Shown: positions 1-10,259, counted from the first letter of the stretch. The stretch: 64,000 nucleotides of DNA from JBBRDU01 sp038203615 (GCA_038203615.1 JBBRDU010000005.1:1-64000), one strand, 5' to 3'. Program-made: numbers and translations. The notes: generated from the sequence alone by a model not told the origin.

Positions 1-102
1 CGCTTTATATATAGTGGCGGCGCCAACTCGGCCAATCACCACCGGCGTTCCGTCGTACTCGCTGGCCAGACGGTAGTGATCAAAAAAGACTGTGCGTTTC
101 AT
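1..102 (-). CDS. 5' end of a gene running off the window, possibly a protein kinase
   Basis: Only the first 34 codons are present, starting at the ATG complementary to 100-102 and reading off the left edge. The peptide begins MKRTVFFDHYRLASEYDG and contains GRVGAATIYKA. That resembles the glycine-rich nucleotide loop of a Ser/Thr protein kinase (GxGxxxxVYxA), but with 34 residues this is only a suggestion. It is followed upstream by about 200 bp without a convincing gene, and then by another minus-strand gene, so it could be the last gene of a minus-strand run. The reading frame is supported by a clean start and the absence of stops; the family assignment is weak. Confidence 0.45.
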   Translation of the reverse strand, partial: MKRTVFFDHYRLASEYDGTPVVIGRVGAATIYKA

Positions 103-307
103 AGATTTGGAACCTCAAAAAAAGCGGCATCTCAGGACACCGCTCAGGAGGACTCGAAATTAGACTGGCGGAAGGCCTCATTCATTCAACCCGGAAAAAG
201 GTTTCTCGTTGCGCCCTGTTTGCCGGAGCGGGATCGGTTCTTCTCCAGAATCGTGCTCCTCCGACGGTTCTGCCGGAGATGGCCAGCGCACATTCGCCGA
301 GAAATTC

Positions 308-766
308 CTAGGAGGAAGTGGCGCCGACTTTCTGATCGATGGCCGTCTTGTCCGGAAGCAAGCCGATGCCTCCCGGCACATCTGCCACGTAGACAAAGGC
401 ATAACGGCGCTGCGGCGTTTGCCAGCCAGTCGCTTCCGCCACCACGGCGCGACCCGTTTTTTCCTCGTAATCGAAAAAATCCGAGCCCGTTTTGACCGAC
501 CAATTGGAATATTTTCCGATCTGCATGAGAGCCGCCCGCAAATCGCCTTCTCCCCACGATGTGCCGGTGCGTTTCTTGAAGGCCACGTAACGGGTCTTCC
601 CCTGAAAAATCCCGAGCGTGACTTCAAATCCCTGAGTCATATCGCCCGTCAAAAAGCCGAACGCTTCTTCGCCCTGGGCGACCATGCCCAGGAGATTCGC
701 GGCCATGGTCGCTTTCTTGCCGAAGTGAATCTCGGCGTCTTCCTTGGTTTGCAGGAGTAAATTCAT
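308..766 (-). CDS. conserved hypothetical protein, 152 aa
   Basis: Open frame of 152 codons starting MNLLLQTKEDAEIHFGKK and ending GATSS before TAG. No signal peptide or membrane segment is visible. The composition (charged N-terminus, then alternating hydrophobic stretches such as YAFVYVADVPGG) suggests a soluble alpha/beta protein. I do not recognise the family. It lies on the same strand as the two zincin-like genes that precede it in the direction of transcription, 72 bp away, so joint transcription is possible. Frames on the other strand across the same bases are arginine-rich and look like shadows. Confidence 0.6.
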   Translation of the reverse strand: MNLLLQTKEDAEIHFGKKATMAANLLGMVAQGEEAFGFLTGDMTQGFEVTLGIFQGKTRYVAFKKRTGTSWGEGDLRAALMQIGKYSNWSVKTGSDFFDYEEKTGRAVVAEATGWQTPQRRYAFVYVADVPGGIGLLPDKTAIDQKVGATSS

Positions 767-838
767 GGGCGCTTCAACTCTATTCCCGCGCCAGAGGGTG
801 CACCACTCCGGATTACAGCCGACATGGCCAAAAGTCAG

Positions 839-1312
839 TTACGAAACGCACAACCGGGCAGCCGCCTGGAGGGCTTCGTTTTCCATGGGGGACTGGGCGT
901 AGCCGACTGTGGCGCACTCGAGCAGATACTGGCGCAAGAAAGGCGCGATCCCCCCGAAGCGCTCGTATTGAGCCGTATGGACAAGTTCATGTGCGATCAG
1001 TCTGCGCGCACGCCAGCAATCGGATTGGATAAATATTCCGTAAAAAAGGGTAAGCCCGCGCGGCTCGGTCGGCACCAAGTGCGTGGCGCGACAGGCCGCC
1101 TGCAGGACCGGATGAGCCGGAGAAGGAATGCCATCGACACGAAGGAGACGGATTCGTTCCGGCTCCCGAACTCCCACTTTGCGCGCATCGCCCATTTCCG
1201 TTCCGGTCAAAGGAACGCCCTCGCGCAAAATCCTTTCCTGCTGCTCGGTCGCCCAAGCGGTCGCCAGCGGGAGCAATGTTTCCAGTTGTGAAACAAACAG
1301 ACCGGTCTCCAT
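839..1312 (-). CDS. HExxH zincin-like protein, copy 1
   Basis: A 157-residue protein with the zinc-protease signature HELVHTAQYE at about residues 109-118. The two His and the Glu of HExxH are intact. After it come FLRQYLLECATVGY and SPMENEA, also found in the neighbouring paralog. The motif context (LIAHELVHTAQ) resembles the DUF4157-type minimal gluzincins. There is no signal peptide, so it should be cytoplasmic unless it is exported with a partner. It lies 149 bp downstream of a paralog of identical length, so this is a tandem duplication. A peptidase function is inferred from the motif only; substrate and third zinc ligand are unknown. Confidence 0.75.
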   Translation of the reverse strand: METGLFVSQLETLLPLATAWATEQQERILREGVPLTGTEMGDARKVGVREPERIRLLRVDGIPSPAHPVLQAACRATHLVPTEPRGLTLFYGIFIQSDCWRARRLIAHELVHTAQYERFGGIAPFLRQYLLECATVGYAQSPMENEALQAAARLCVS

Positions 1313-1461
1313 CCCCGGTTCCCAAAGCAGGAAGCTGGCCTCGCACGCTAAAGTGCCACCACGCTCTTCTTAGTTGGGCGTTCGGCGTTGAGCGTTGATG
1401 TCTCGATCACGGCGACCCGCCGTCGCACTGCGATGGCGTGGCAGGCAGAGCGCCACCCTCT

Positions 1462-1935
1462 CTACATCGAAAGCAATCCGGCCGACCTCGTGACCGCTTC
1501 CCGTTCGAGCGGCGATTCGGGATAACCGACGGTTAATACCTCTATTAAGTACTGGCGCAGGAACAACTCGATGCTGCCGAGCCGTTCGTACTGGGCCGTA
1601 TGAACCAGCTCATGCGCGATGAGGCTGCGGTCGCGCCAACAATCAGTGCGCACGAAGATGCCATGACCGAGCGCCAGCCCCCGCGTGGCCGGCGTGAGAA
1701 AATCAATCCCGTCGCAGGCCGCCCGTAACAGGTCGTGGTTCGGCCGCGGGATCTCTCGCACCTGCAATAAACGGACGCGTTCCAGCTGACCAACGCCAAG
1801 CGATTGCGCATCCCATGTTTCCTTTGCGGTCAGCGACACGCCCTCCCGCAAAATTCGCCTTTCCTCTCCCGTGGCCCACGCAACCGCGAGCGGGAACAAC
1901 GTTTCGAAGCCGGCCAGCAGCGATACGCGATCCAC
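1462..1935 (-). CDS. HExxH zincin-like protein, copy 2
   Basis: Also 157 residues and clearly homologous along its whole length to the gene at 839-1312. Shared features are the ATGEERRILREGVSLT region, the GIFVRTDCWRDRSLIAHELVHTAQYE block with an intact HExxH, and FLRQYLIEVLTVGYPESPLE. The two copies have diverged substantially while keeping length and motif, which argues that both remain under selection. It starts 14 bp downstream of the stop of the hypothetical gene at 1950-2477, so the two are probably co-transcribed. The function is presumed zinc-dependent peptidase. Confidence 0.75.
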   Translation of the reverse strand: MDRVSLLAGFETLFPLAVAWATGEERRILREGVSLTAKETWDAQSLGVGQLERVRLLQVREIPRPNHDLLRAACDGIDFLTPATRGLALGHGIFVRTDCWRDRSLIAHELVHTAQYERLGSIELFLRQYLIEVLTVGYPESPLEREAVTRSAGLLSM

Positions 1936-1949
1936 GCCTGGTCCCTTTA

Positions 1950-2477
1950 TTAAGTGAGGCCGCTACGGGCTTTCCACTCCTGATAGGCCTGTTCGCTTTC
2001 CGGATGTTTTTGTTTGTAAACATCGATCAGGGCCGTGGCTTGTTCGCGTGTGATCTTCGGATCGTATTCCAGTTTGTAGAAATCTAAGCGCCGCTTTTGC
2101 CCGACGCTGACGCGATCCTTCCACTGGTCGATCAGGTCGGAGGCTTCCCGCAGTCCGAGATATTCCGGGATCGGAGCTTCCAGAACTTTCAGGTAGGCGA
2201 TTTGCTTGTCCGTGGCCGGCTCATTCTCCAGTTCGGCCGCGCCGCCGCCCTCCGCGCCGCTCCATTCAAACCTTAACTCCGGATATCGTTGCACGAGAAT
2301 CTTGGCGAAATCCTCCGGCGAAGTCTCCGCCGGCCAGCCTGGCTGATGCTCGCTCAGGAAATCGATCGTCTCGTGCAGCGCCGTGGGCGTGGGAGGGTTC
2401 ATGCGCAGGCGGGCGGAGTGGGCCTGCAAGAATTCCATGAATTCAGATGCCTTCGCGCTCTTTGAATCGGCCTCCAT
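1950..2477 (-). CDS. conserved hypothetical protein, 175 aa
   Basis: A 175-residue soluble protein, rich in Glu, Lys and Ala and mostly helical by appearance. A central stretch ATDKQIAYLKVLEAPIPEYL is followed by LGLREASDLIDQW, a small helical motif that looks like a protein-protein or DNA-interaction module. No signal peptide is present. The start at 2477 is the first Met of the frame; a Met at residue 14 is an alternative. It is the first gene of a minus-strand unit with the zincin copy 14 bp downstream. The function is unknown. Confidence 0.6.
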   Translation of the reverse strand: MEADSKSAKASEFMEFLQAHSARLRMNPPTPTALHETIDFLSEHQPGWPAETSPEDFAKILVQRYPELRFEWSGAEGGGAAELENEPATDKQIAYLKVLEAPIPEYLGLREASDLIDQWKDRVSVGQKRRLDFYKLEYDPKITREQATALIDVYKQKHPESEQAYQEWKARSGLT

Positions 2478-2691
2478 AAGATCACGGCACCATACCGAAT
2501 TTTTTGTTCTGCGCCGTCACGGATCTTGTGGGTTTTCCGGAACCCGGCAGGCACAGCAGAAGAAGAAACTATCTGGAAACCATGAATCCAGGAATTTTTT
2601 CGTCGCGACGAACCTTCGTCGAACTTCCGGAACCACGCTCCTCTGACTTGGATAAACTCCTCCAAAGCCCAACCAACCTCTTGACCCGCGG

Positions 2692-2916
2692 CTAACCGCT
2701 GTGCCCATACATCGCGCCCACTTCACCATGGACCTCGTGACCCTTGTCCGGCTCCTTCAGGATGCTGTTTTGGTCCGCCTGGTTCTTCGGCCTGGTATTT
2801 TCACAACCGGCGAAGAACGCGATCGTCATCAGGACAACCATGAGAACAGAACTGCCCTGCAGCACCTTGATAAAGGCCACAGCGCATTTCGGGAAAGCGA
2901 GCCGGTGGGATTTCAT
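2692..2916 (-). CDS. small putative lipoprotein, 74 aa
   Basis: A 74-residue frame with a hydrophobic segment (VLMVVLMTIAFFAGCEN) ending in FAGC, which fits a lipobox, so Cys38 would be the lipidated residue. The mature part is short, hydrophilic and His-rich near the end (HEVHGEVGAMYGH). The n-region is unusually long (about 20 residues); an internal Met at about residue 26 could be the true start. It is transcribed divergently from the secreted (TP)n protein at 3073 with about 156 bp between them. The lipoprotein call rests on the lipobox alone. Confidence 0.5.
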   Translation of the reverse strand: MKSHRLAFPKCAVAFIKVLQGSSVLMVVLMTIAFFAGCENTRPKNQADQNSILKEPDKGHEVHGEVGAMYGHSG

Positions 2917-3072
2917 TGCTGATTGGACCCACGGAAGACGGAAACGTTGCGAAAAAATTGGCGAAACAAACGGTCAGACCGCAACCGGCGACCGCGAAGG
3001 ATACGATCGAGATTGCGCGGAGCGCGTTTTTGTGGATGGTGCGTAATATCAAATCGGCCCCCATTCCTTCTT

Positions 3073-4524
<1,452 letters not shown>

Positions 4525-4579
4525 CCGGTTTTCCCGGCCTGCAGGCGAACGGCCGATTGCCTTCTGGCGAGGGCACTGC

Positions 4580-4741
4580 TTTCCCGCGCGCGGCACCGCC
4601 AGGATCGGTAAGAAACAGAGAATCTCTTTCACCGTCGACACCTACAACAGCGGATTCAGCGGTGACCAGTTCTTCATCAGCCTCAGCAACAGCTACTCCG
4701 CCGGCGGCAACCTAACGAGCGGCAATATTGTCTTCCATTAA
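4580..4741 (+). pseudogene. decayed C-terminal fragment of the post-COAP-1-like domain, remnant 1
   Basis: Translating to 4741 gives GTARIGKKQRISFTVDTYNS and then FFISLSNSYSAGGNLTSGNIVFH with a stop. This aligns with the last 45-50 residues of the domain at the end of the gene at 3073 and of the gene at 5736. The first half of the domain is missing, and no start codon or signal peptide precedes it in frame; the frame continues upstream into the antecedent gene out of phase. It is a remnant, not a gene. Confidence 0.8.
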
Positions 4742-4914
4742 GTTGGACTGTGGGCGCGCCGGAGGCTGACTCCATCACAGCTGCCTTGGCCGGCCGCGAG
4801 GTTTCGGCTGCTGCGTGCGTTGGGCAGGAGCATGCCCGCGCGGCGGCACTGGTCGCCGCAGGATTATTACTCGCGACTTCTCGCGTCCAGAATTCGAGTG
4901 TGCCTGTCCTCCCA

Positions 4915-5246
4915 GGCGGGCATGGCACTGGCTCAATCGCTGTCTCAGGCGGTCAGGCTACGTTCGACTTCTCCGAACAGAACGACAAGCCCGGCCATCA
5001 CTTCCTTTCCTACAGTGACCCGGCCCATCAGTTCTCCTTCTCCACCAAAAAGCTCAGCCCGGTCACCATCATCGGGAATCACGCCCACTTCACCGGCACG
5101 GCCAAGCTGGGCAAACACGGCCCCACCATCAGCCTCACCGTCGACGTCTACGATAACGGCGCGTCGAACGACCAATTCTTCCTCAGCGCCAGCAACGGCT
5201 ATTCCGCCGGGGCACCCTAACGAGCGGCAATATCGATATTCATTAG
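4915..5246 (+). pseudogene. nearly complete post-COAP-1-like domain with a terminal frameshift, remnant 2
   Basis: The frame gives GTGSIAVSGGQATFDFSEQN through SASNGYSAG and then stops at 5220 because one G is missing in the Gly-Gly codon pair. In the +1 frame the expected ending (TLTSGNIDIH, stop at 5244-5246) follows directly. The nucleotide sequence is very close to 9937-10259, the C-terminus of the large secreted protein. The frame is open upstream to 4750, but the encoded N-part has no signal peptide or recognisable domain. I read this as a detached cassette that lost its parent gene. Confidence 0.8.
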
Positions 5247-5259
5247 GCACGGCCCCGGC

Positions 5260-5307
5260 TCCGCTGGCGGTTTCCTCGTTAGCGGCAACATCGATATCCA
5301 TTTCTAG
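5260..5307 (+). pseudogene. terminal scrap of the post-COAP-1-like domain, remnant 3
   Basis: Reads SAGGFLVSGNIDIHF followed by TAG. That is the last 14-15 residues of the domain again, only 13 bp after the ancestral end of remnant 2. It shows that at least three 3' cassettes accumulated in tandem behind the gene at 3073. Confidence 0.7.
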
Positions 5308-5735
5308 AGAGCTCGTAATTCCCCGGGAACCGCCACCGATACTCCTATTCCGATCGTTAGCGGAAAAATCTGTCGCGTCAGGTCTTTACCTAATAAAAAA
5401 GGGCGAAATAGCTCGACAAGACGGGCTACCCTTCGACAAATTTCGACCGTATCCCATGTTACACGCCGCACTAGGGCCATCCAGGGTTAGCTACGGCGAT
5501 CGTGTCACGACCGCCTCTCTCATGATTTTCTTCAACCAAGGAGATTGCGAATGAAAATGCCTTCGCGTCCGGTCCGCATAATCAGTTTCTTACTTCAGTA
5601 AGCCCCCAAGAAATGCCTGCCCCCTTCTCCAGCCGGAGATCGCGGCGGCGCGAACGCGCCGCGCGGACGGAGCATCAGTCGATCCTCCCCGGGCAACTTT
5701 CGTTAGGCCATTCATCGTCAGAACCAGGATCCTGT
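5308..5735 (+). other. intergenic leader region, possibly structured
   Basis: About 430 bp without a convincing gene apart from the mini-ORF at 5551. Base composition is visibly more AT-rich than the flanks around 5380-5470. Short self-complementary segments exist: AGGT-CTTT-ACCT near 5378-5390, and TAGCTC / GGGCTA near 5409-5428. The latter arm could alternatively pair with GGGTTAGC near 5478-5486. I could not match it to a known riboswitch; a c-di-GMP (GEMM) aptamer was considered because of similar spacing, but the conserved core is not there. Confidence 0.3.
5551..5601 (+). CDS. 16-codon ORF with strong ribosome binding site
   Basis: AAGGAG at 5538-5543 lies 7 bases before an ATG; the ORF reads MKMPSRPVRIISFLLQ and stops with TAA. 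The peptide looks like the first part of a signal peptide (basic n-region, then IISFLL). It is either a leader peptide for the large gene starting at 5736 or the truncated start of a lost secreted protein. No other start in the vicinity has as good a Shine-Dalgarno sequence. Confidence 0.4.
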   Translation: MKMPSRPVRIISFLLQ

Positions 5736-8700
5736 ATGAAATCATTATCGACCCGCGTATCTGCTCGCATCGGACTGCCGTTCTTCGTTTTGTTCGCGAC
5801 CTTTGCTTTGCCCGTAATGTTTCCGCGATTGCTGGAAGCAGAGACTTACAGTGAATCGTTCACTGCCGGTCAAGACGCCTCCAGCCAGGCAGAACAGGAC
5901 TGGGTCAATTTCAGGGCGAGCTTGACGCCGTCGATCTACGAAAGTGTTACCATCCGCGGGACCTTCGATCCAGTCGGCCGGACTTTGATCGATGCGACGA
6001 TTGTCCCGCAGATTGCTACCGCCATGAAAAACGGGGCCGACGCTTCGTTTACTGCCGGCGGGTTGACCTGGAATGTCGGAATAAATTGTGGGGCGTCCCA
6101 GTTCACGATCACCCCGACCGAACTCAATGCCACGCTCAACTCGTCGGAGAACGGGGCCTCCGCCGTTTGCGCTTGCACGGTTGACGCGGATTCATACGTC
6201 GTTCGTCCTAATATTGGGGCGGGTAATTCCAACTGGGGTGGCGTCAATACCGGCACCTGCGACGCAGCGAGCCAGACAATGACGGTCATCTTCTCGGAGA
6301 TTGGGATCACGAGCAGAACGTTTCAGTCACCTGTTGGTAACAATTTCAATGGCATGGTCGCCACTTTCACGACGGCGAGAGCAACGGCCGTAGCCGGCAG
6401 TTTCACGGCCGGCATCGATTGGGGCGACGGCAACTCGAGCGCGGGCGTGGTCACGGGCGGTCCAGGCAACGGACCTTATGACATTTCGGGAACTCATACC
6501 TATGCAACCCCGGGCAAATTCACGGTCACCACCACGGTTACCGACACCACGGACAATCAGTCTAACATCGGCATCGGCTTTGCCTACACCAGTTGCCTTG
6601 CCGCACCGGCGGGCATGGTGAGCTGGTGGCCAGGCGAGGGAAACGCCAATGATATCGTGGGCCACAACAACGGGACGCCCTCTGGAAATGTGACTTTCGC
6701 GGTTGGCCAAGTCGGCCAGGCGTTTAACTTTGACAGTTCCGACTTCGAAAATATCGGAACCCCCGCTTCTCTTGACCTGACGGGCAATCAGGTCACGCTC
6801 GATGGATGGGTTAATCCGAACGATAGCAGTAAGAACGGTGTTTATTTTGGCAAATCGAACTCGGGTCAAAACGACTATGCGTTGTTCCTCCTGGGCGACT
6901 TAACCGGCTGCATTAAAACCTCGGATGGCACTGAGCATTTTCTGCACACCGGTTTTGTTCCGCCGGCGGGGCAGTGGACTCATATTGCCATGGTCTACGA
7001 TGGTTCGAATGAATTCGTCTACGCGAATGGAACAGAGATTGGGCGACAGACTGTTAGCGGTAGTATCGCTTCCGAAGGCACTCCTTTCTTCATCGGCGGC
7101 CGGCTGGGAGATTCTCCGGCCAATAGCCTTTATATCAACGCCCGGATAGATGAAGTGGAAGTCTTTAGCCGCGCGCTTGGTCCTGATGAAATAGCGGACC
7201 TCTATGGCGTGGGGAGCCTGGGTAAATGTCGAACCTGCACGCCGCCGCCGGCAAACATGATTGGCTGGTGGCCGGGCGATGGTAGTTCCACTGACATTCA
7301 AAATGGGAACAAGGGCACACCATCGGGCAACGTGACCTTTGCCACCGGTGAAGTCGCGCAAGCCTTTCACTTTAATGGGTCAAGCTTTGAATCGATCGGC
7401 AATCCCCTGGAGCTGAATGTGACCGGCCCGGAGGTAACCATCGATGGCTGGGTCAATCCGAGTGTGGACATGACGAACGAAGTGATCTTCTTCGGCAAAT
7501 GGGGGGATGGCGCCATCCAATATGTCCTGGAATGGAATGGTGGCTCTCTGGCAGGTCGGGTAAACAACGCCGACGTGGAAGCCGTCTACACCCCGCCAAC
7601 TGGTGTCTGGACTCACCTCGCTCTGGTCTACAATGGATCGGCCAACCCAAGCGTAATCATCTACGTGAATGGCGTCGTCCTCACGTCTTCCAATGCGCAA
7701 AGCGGAAACATCAATGGCACGGCCTCGCCATTCCTCATCGGTGGCACGCCTGACGGCCGCAACTTTAATGGCGCCATCGACGAAGTAGAAGCCTTCAACC
7801 GCGCGCTTTCGGGGGACGAACTTCAGAAAATCTACGACGCCGGTAGCTTGGGTAAGTGCAAACCGGAATGTGTCACTCCGCCTTCTGGGCTGCTCGATTG
7901 GTGGCCGGGCGACAACACCGCGATCGATATTCAAGGCGGCCATAATGGCACGCTCAAGAACGGGGCGACGTTCGCCAACGGCAAGGTGGGGCGCTCATTC
8001 ATTCTTGATGGCATCAATCAATACGTCGATGTGGGCCTGGTCAATCTGCCCGGCAGCGCATTTACGATCGATGCCTGGATCAATCCCGTCGCTGTTTCCA
8101 ATCCTGGCGACATCATCAGTAACTACGACTTTGCGAACGGCTACAGCCTGCTTGTGAACAGCGGCTATTTGGACGCCGATGTATTCGGGCCCTCTGGTCA
8201 CACCTCCTACACCACCCTGAACCCGGTCATCACGACCGGAGTCTGGCATCATGTCGCCATCACCTACGACGGAAACGCCGCGTCTGGTCAGAAGATTCTT
8301 TTCTACCTGGATGGCGCGCTTGTCCCTTCCAATTTTCCCTCCAACGATGCCGGCGGCAGCGTCGGAGTCAGCACATCGCGCACAACCATCGGCGCCTTCC
8401 CCAACGGCGTCTCGGAACTATTCCATGGCCGCATCGATGAGATGGAACTGTTCAGTCGCGTTCTGGCCGACACCGAAATTGCGGCGCTCTACAACGCCGG
8501 CAGCTCGGGTAAATGCAAGACGGTGCGACTTTATGTCTCGAACGCGGGCAACGACACGATCGAGAAATTTGATCTCAATGGGGTCGATCTCGGCACCTTT
8601 GCGGATTCTAGCTCCGGAATAAGCGGCCCCAAAGGCCTGGCCTTCGATTTCAGCGGCAATCTTTACGCCAGTGATGGCGCGAACTTCATCTCGAAATTCG

Positions 8701-10259
8701 ATCCCCTCGGAAATGCGACGCTCTTCGCCGACTCCAGCACCGGTTTGAGTAACCCGTATGGGATGACATTCGACCTAAACGGAAGTCTCTACGTCGCCAA
8801 CACCTCCACGGGCAGTATCCTTAAATTCGATTCCTTTGGCAACCCTTCCACCTTCGTCAGCTCAGGGCTCGCCTCGCCCACCGATATTGTCTTTGGTTCC
8901 GACGGCTTCGCCTACGTTGTGAACGACGGCGGCGCGAATGTGAGGAAATTCGATTCGAGCGGGAATGACCAGGGGCTCTTTGCGACCGGACTGAACTCAC
9001 CCATTAGCCTGCGGTTCGATGCTTCCGGCTTCCTCTACGTCTCCACTTATTTCGGAACGATCGAACGATTTGGTCCAGCGGGCCAGAGTCTTGGGACATT
9101 TGCCAGTCTGCCCGGTGTCCAATTTTGGGGCATCGAGTTCGATCTTGATGGCAACCTTTATATCGCCAGTGCCAACACCAACAGCATCTACAAGGTCGAT
9201 CCAAGTGGCACCACGACTCTCTTCGCCAGTTCACCGGCGACCAACCTGGCCGCGCCGTTTTTCATCGCCCGGCAACTCCTCTCCCCGACGGCGGCTTGTG
9301 TGCAATTGTCGACGCGCAGCTACAGCGCCAATGAAACCGACCCCAGTGTCACCTTAACGGTCACGCGCAACGGGGATACCAGCGGAAGCGCCACGGTTCA
9401 CTATGCCACGAGCGACGGCACGGCTGTTTCGCCTAACGACTACATCGGCGCCTCGGGCGATCTGACCTTTAATCCGACCGACACCAGCATGAACATTAAC
9501 GTGCTGATTCCTCCCGACGACACGGATCCGGGAAACGAGGGCAATGAACCGCCGACCAAGACGTTCAATGTCACCCTGAGTAATGTCAGCGGCGCGATGC
9601 CGAGCGGACCCGCCACCGCGGTCGTAACGATCATCGATAACGACCCCGAGCCGACACCGACACCAACACCCACGCCGACACCCACGCCGACACCAACTCC
9701 AACACCAACTCCAACACCAACTCCAACTCCGACTCCAACACCAACTCCGACTCCGACACCAACACCAACACCAACACCCACGCCAACACCAACTCCAACA
9801 CCAACTCCAACACCAACTCCAACTCCAACACCAACTCCAACTCCGACTCCGACTCCAACTCCGACTCCGACTCCAACACCAACTCCAACTCCAACTCCAA
9901 CTCCAACTCCGACGCCAAGCGGAGTCGAGGCAAATGGCAATGGCTCAATCTCCGTCTCAGGCGGTCAGGCCACCTTCGACTTCTCCGAACAGAACAATAA
10001 GCCCCACCATCATTTCCTCTCCTACAGCGATCCCGCCCACAACTTCTCCTTCAGCACCAAGAAGCTCAGCCCGGTCACCATCATCGGAAACCACGCTCAC
10101 TTCACCGGCACGGCCAAGCTCGGCAAACACGGCCCCACCATCAGCTTCACCGTCGACGTCTACGATAACGGCACGTCCGGTGATCAGTTCTTCCTCTCCG
10201 CCAGCAACGGCTATTCCGCCGGCGGCACCATCTCGAGTGGCGGAATCTTTATCCATTAG
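5736..10259 (+). CDS. very large secreted mosaic protein: PKD-like, three LamG-like domains, NHL-type propeller, Calx-beta, (TP)n linker, post-COAP-1-like domain
   Basis: A 1507-residue protein starting at ATG 5736 (AGGA at 5726-5729), which gives the signal peptide MKSLSTRVSARIGLPFFVLF. Order of parts: a region of unknown type (30-200); a PKD-like stretch with IDWGDGNS and THTYATPG (about 215-285); three tandem concanavalin-like LamG units, each opening with a (S/G/D)WWPG motif near 294, 509 and 721 and closing with RIDEVEVFSRAL-type strands; a six-repeat NHL/SMP-30-like propeller (about 930-1185); a Calx-beta domain ending VVTIIDNDPEP (about 1190-1305); a Thr-Pro linker (1306-1394); and the C-terminal domain (about 1400-1507). 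Such architecture fits a cell-surface or secreted adhesin or glycan-binding protein. The function is inferred from domains only. Confidence 0.85.
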   Translation: MKSLSTRVSARIGLPFFVLFATFALPVMFPRLLEAETYSESFTAGQDASSQAEQDWVNFRASLTPSIYESVTIRGTFDPVGRTLIDATIVPQIATAMKNGADASFTAGGLTWNVGINCGASQFTITPTELNATLNSSENGASAVCACTVDADSYVVRPNIGAGNSNWGGVNTGTCDAASQTMTVIFSEIGITSRTFQSPVGNNFNGMVATFTTARATAVAGSFTAGIDWGDGNSSAGVVTGGPGNGPYDISGTHTYATPGKFTVTTTVTDTTDNQSNIGIGFAYTSCLAAPAGMVSWWPGEGNANDIVGHNNGTPSGNVTFAVGQVGQAFNFDSSDFENIGTPASLDLTGNQVTLDGWVNPNDSSKNGVYFGKSNSGQNDYALFLLGDLTGCIKTSDGTEHFLHTGFVPPAGQWTHIAMVYDGSNEFVYANGTEIGRQTVSGSIASEGTPFFIGGRLGDSPANSLYINARIDEVEVFSRALGPDEIADLYGVGSLGKCRTCTPPPANMIGWWPGDGSSTDIQNGNKGTPSGNVTFATGEVAQAFHFNGSSFESIGNPLELNVTGPEVTIDGWVNPSVDMTNEVIFFGKWGDGAIQYVLEWNGGSLAGRVNNADVEAVYTPPTGVWTHLALVYNGSANPSVIIYVNGVVLTSSNAQSGNINGTASPFLIGGTPDGRNFNGAIDEVEAFNRALSGDELQKIYDAGSLGKCKPECVTPPSGLLDWWPGDNTAIDIQGGHNGTLKNGATFANGKVGRSFILDGINQYVDVGLVNLPGSAFTIDAWINPVAVSNPGDIISNYDFANGYSLLVNSGYLDADVFGPSGHTSYTTLNPVITTGVWHHVAITYDGNAASGQKILFYLDGALVPSNFPSNDAGGSVGVSTSRTTIGAFPNGVSELFHGRIDEMELFSRVLADTEIAALYNAGSSGKCKTVRLYVSNAGNDTIEKFDLNGVDLGTFADSSSGISGPKGLAFDFSGNLYASDGANFISKFDPLGNATLFADSSTGLSNPYGMTFDLNGSLYVANTSTGSILKFDSFGNPSTFVSSGLASPTDIVFGSDGFAYVVNDGGANVRKFDSSGNDQGLFATGLNSPISLRFDASGFLYVSTYFGTIERFGPAGQSLGTFASLPGVQFWGIEFDLDGNLYIASANTNSIYKVDPSGTTTLFASSPATNLAAPFFIARQLLSPTAACVQLSTRSYSANETDPSVTLTVTRNGDTSGSATVHYATSDGTAVSPNDYIGASGDLTFNPTDTSMNINVLIPPDDTDPGNEGNEPPTKTFNVTLSNVSGAMPSGPATAVVTIIDNDPEPTPTPTPTPTPTPTPTPTPTPTPTPTPTPTPTPTPTPTPTPTPTPTPTPTPTPTPTPTPTPTPTPTPTPTPTPTPTPTPTPTPTPTPTPSGVEANGNGSISVSGGQATFDFSEQNNKPHHHFLSYSDPAHNFSFSTKKLSPVTIIGNHAHFTGTAKLGKHGPTISFTVDVYDNGTSGDQFFLSASNGYSAGGTISSGGIFIH
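9651..9917 (+). repeat. hexanucleotide (CCNACN)n tract coding a Thr-Pro linker
   Basis: 267 bp coding 89 residues of Pro-Thr repeats. Here CCAACT and CCAACA predominate, unlike the CCGACA-rich tract at 3868, so the two tracts were not copied recently as a block even though the domain downstream was. Confidence 0.95.

Noticed and set aside
1373..1404. GGCGTTCGGCGTTGAGCGTTG repeat, also near 52050-52080
   Set aside because: Short low-complexity similarity; too little to define an element from two places.
5308..5540. c-di-GMP (GEMM-I) riboswitch in the leader of the large secreted protein
   Set aside because: Some spacing and a GGGCTACC-like segment fit, but the conserved core (GCAAA and the GNRA loop with its receptor) is not present.
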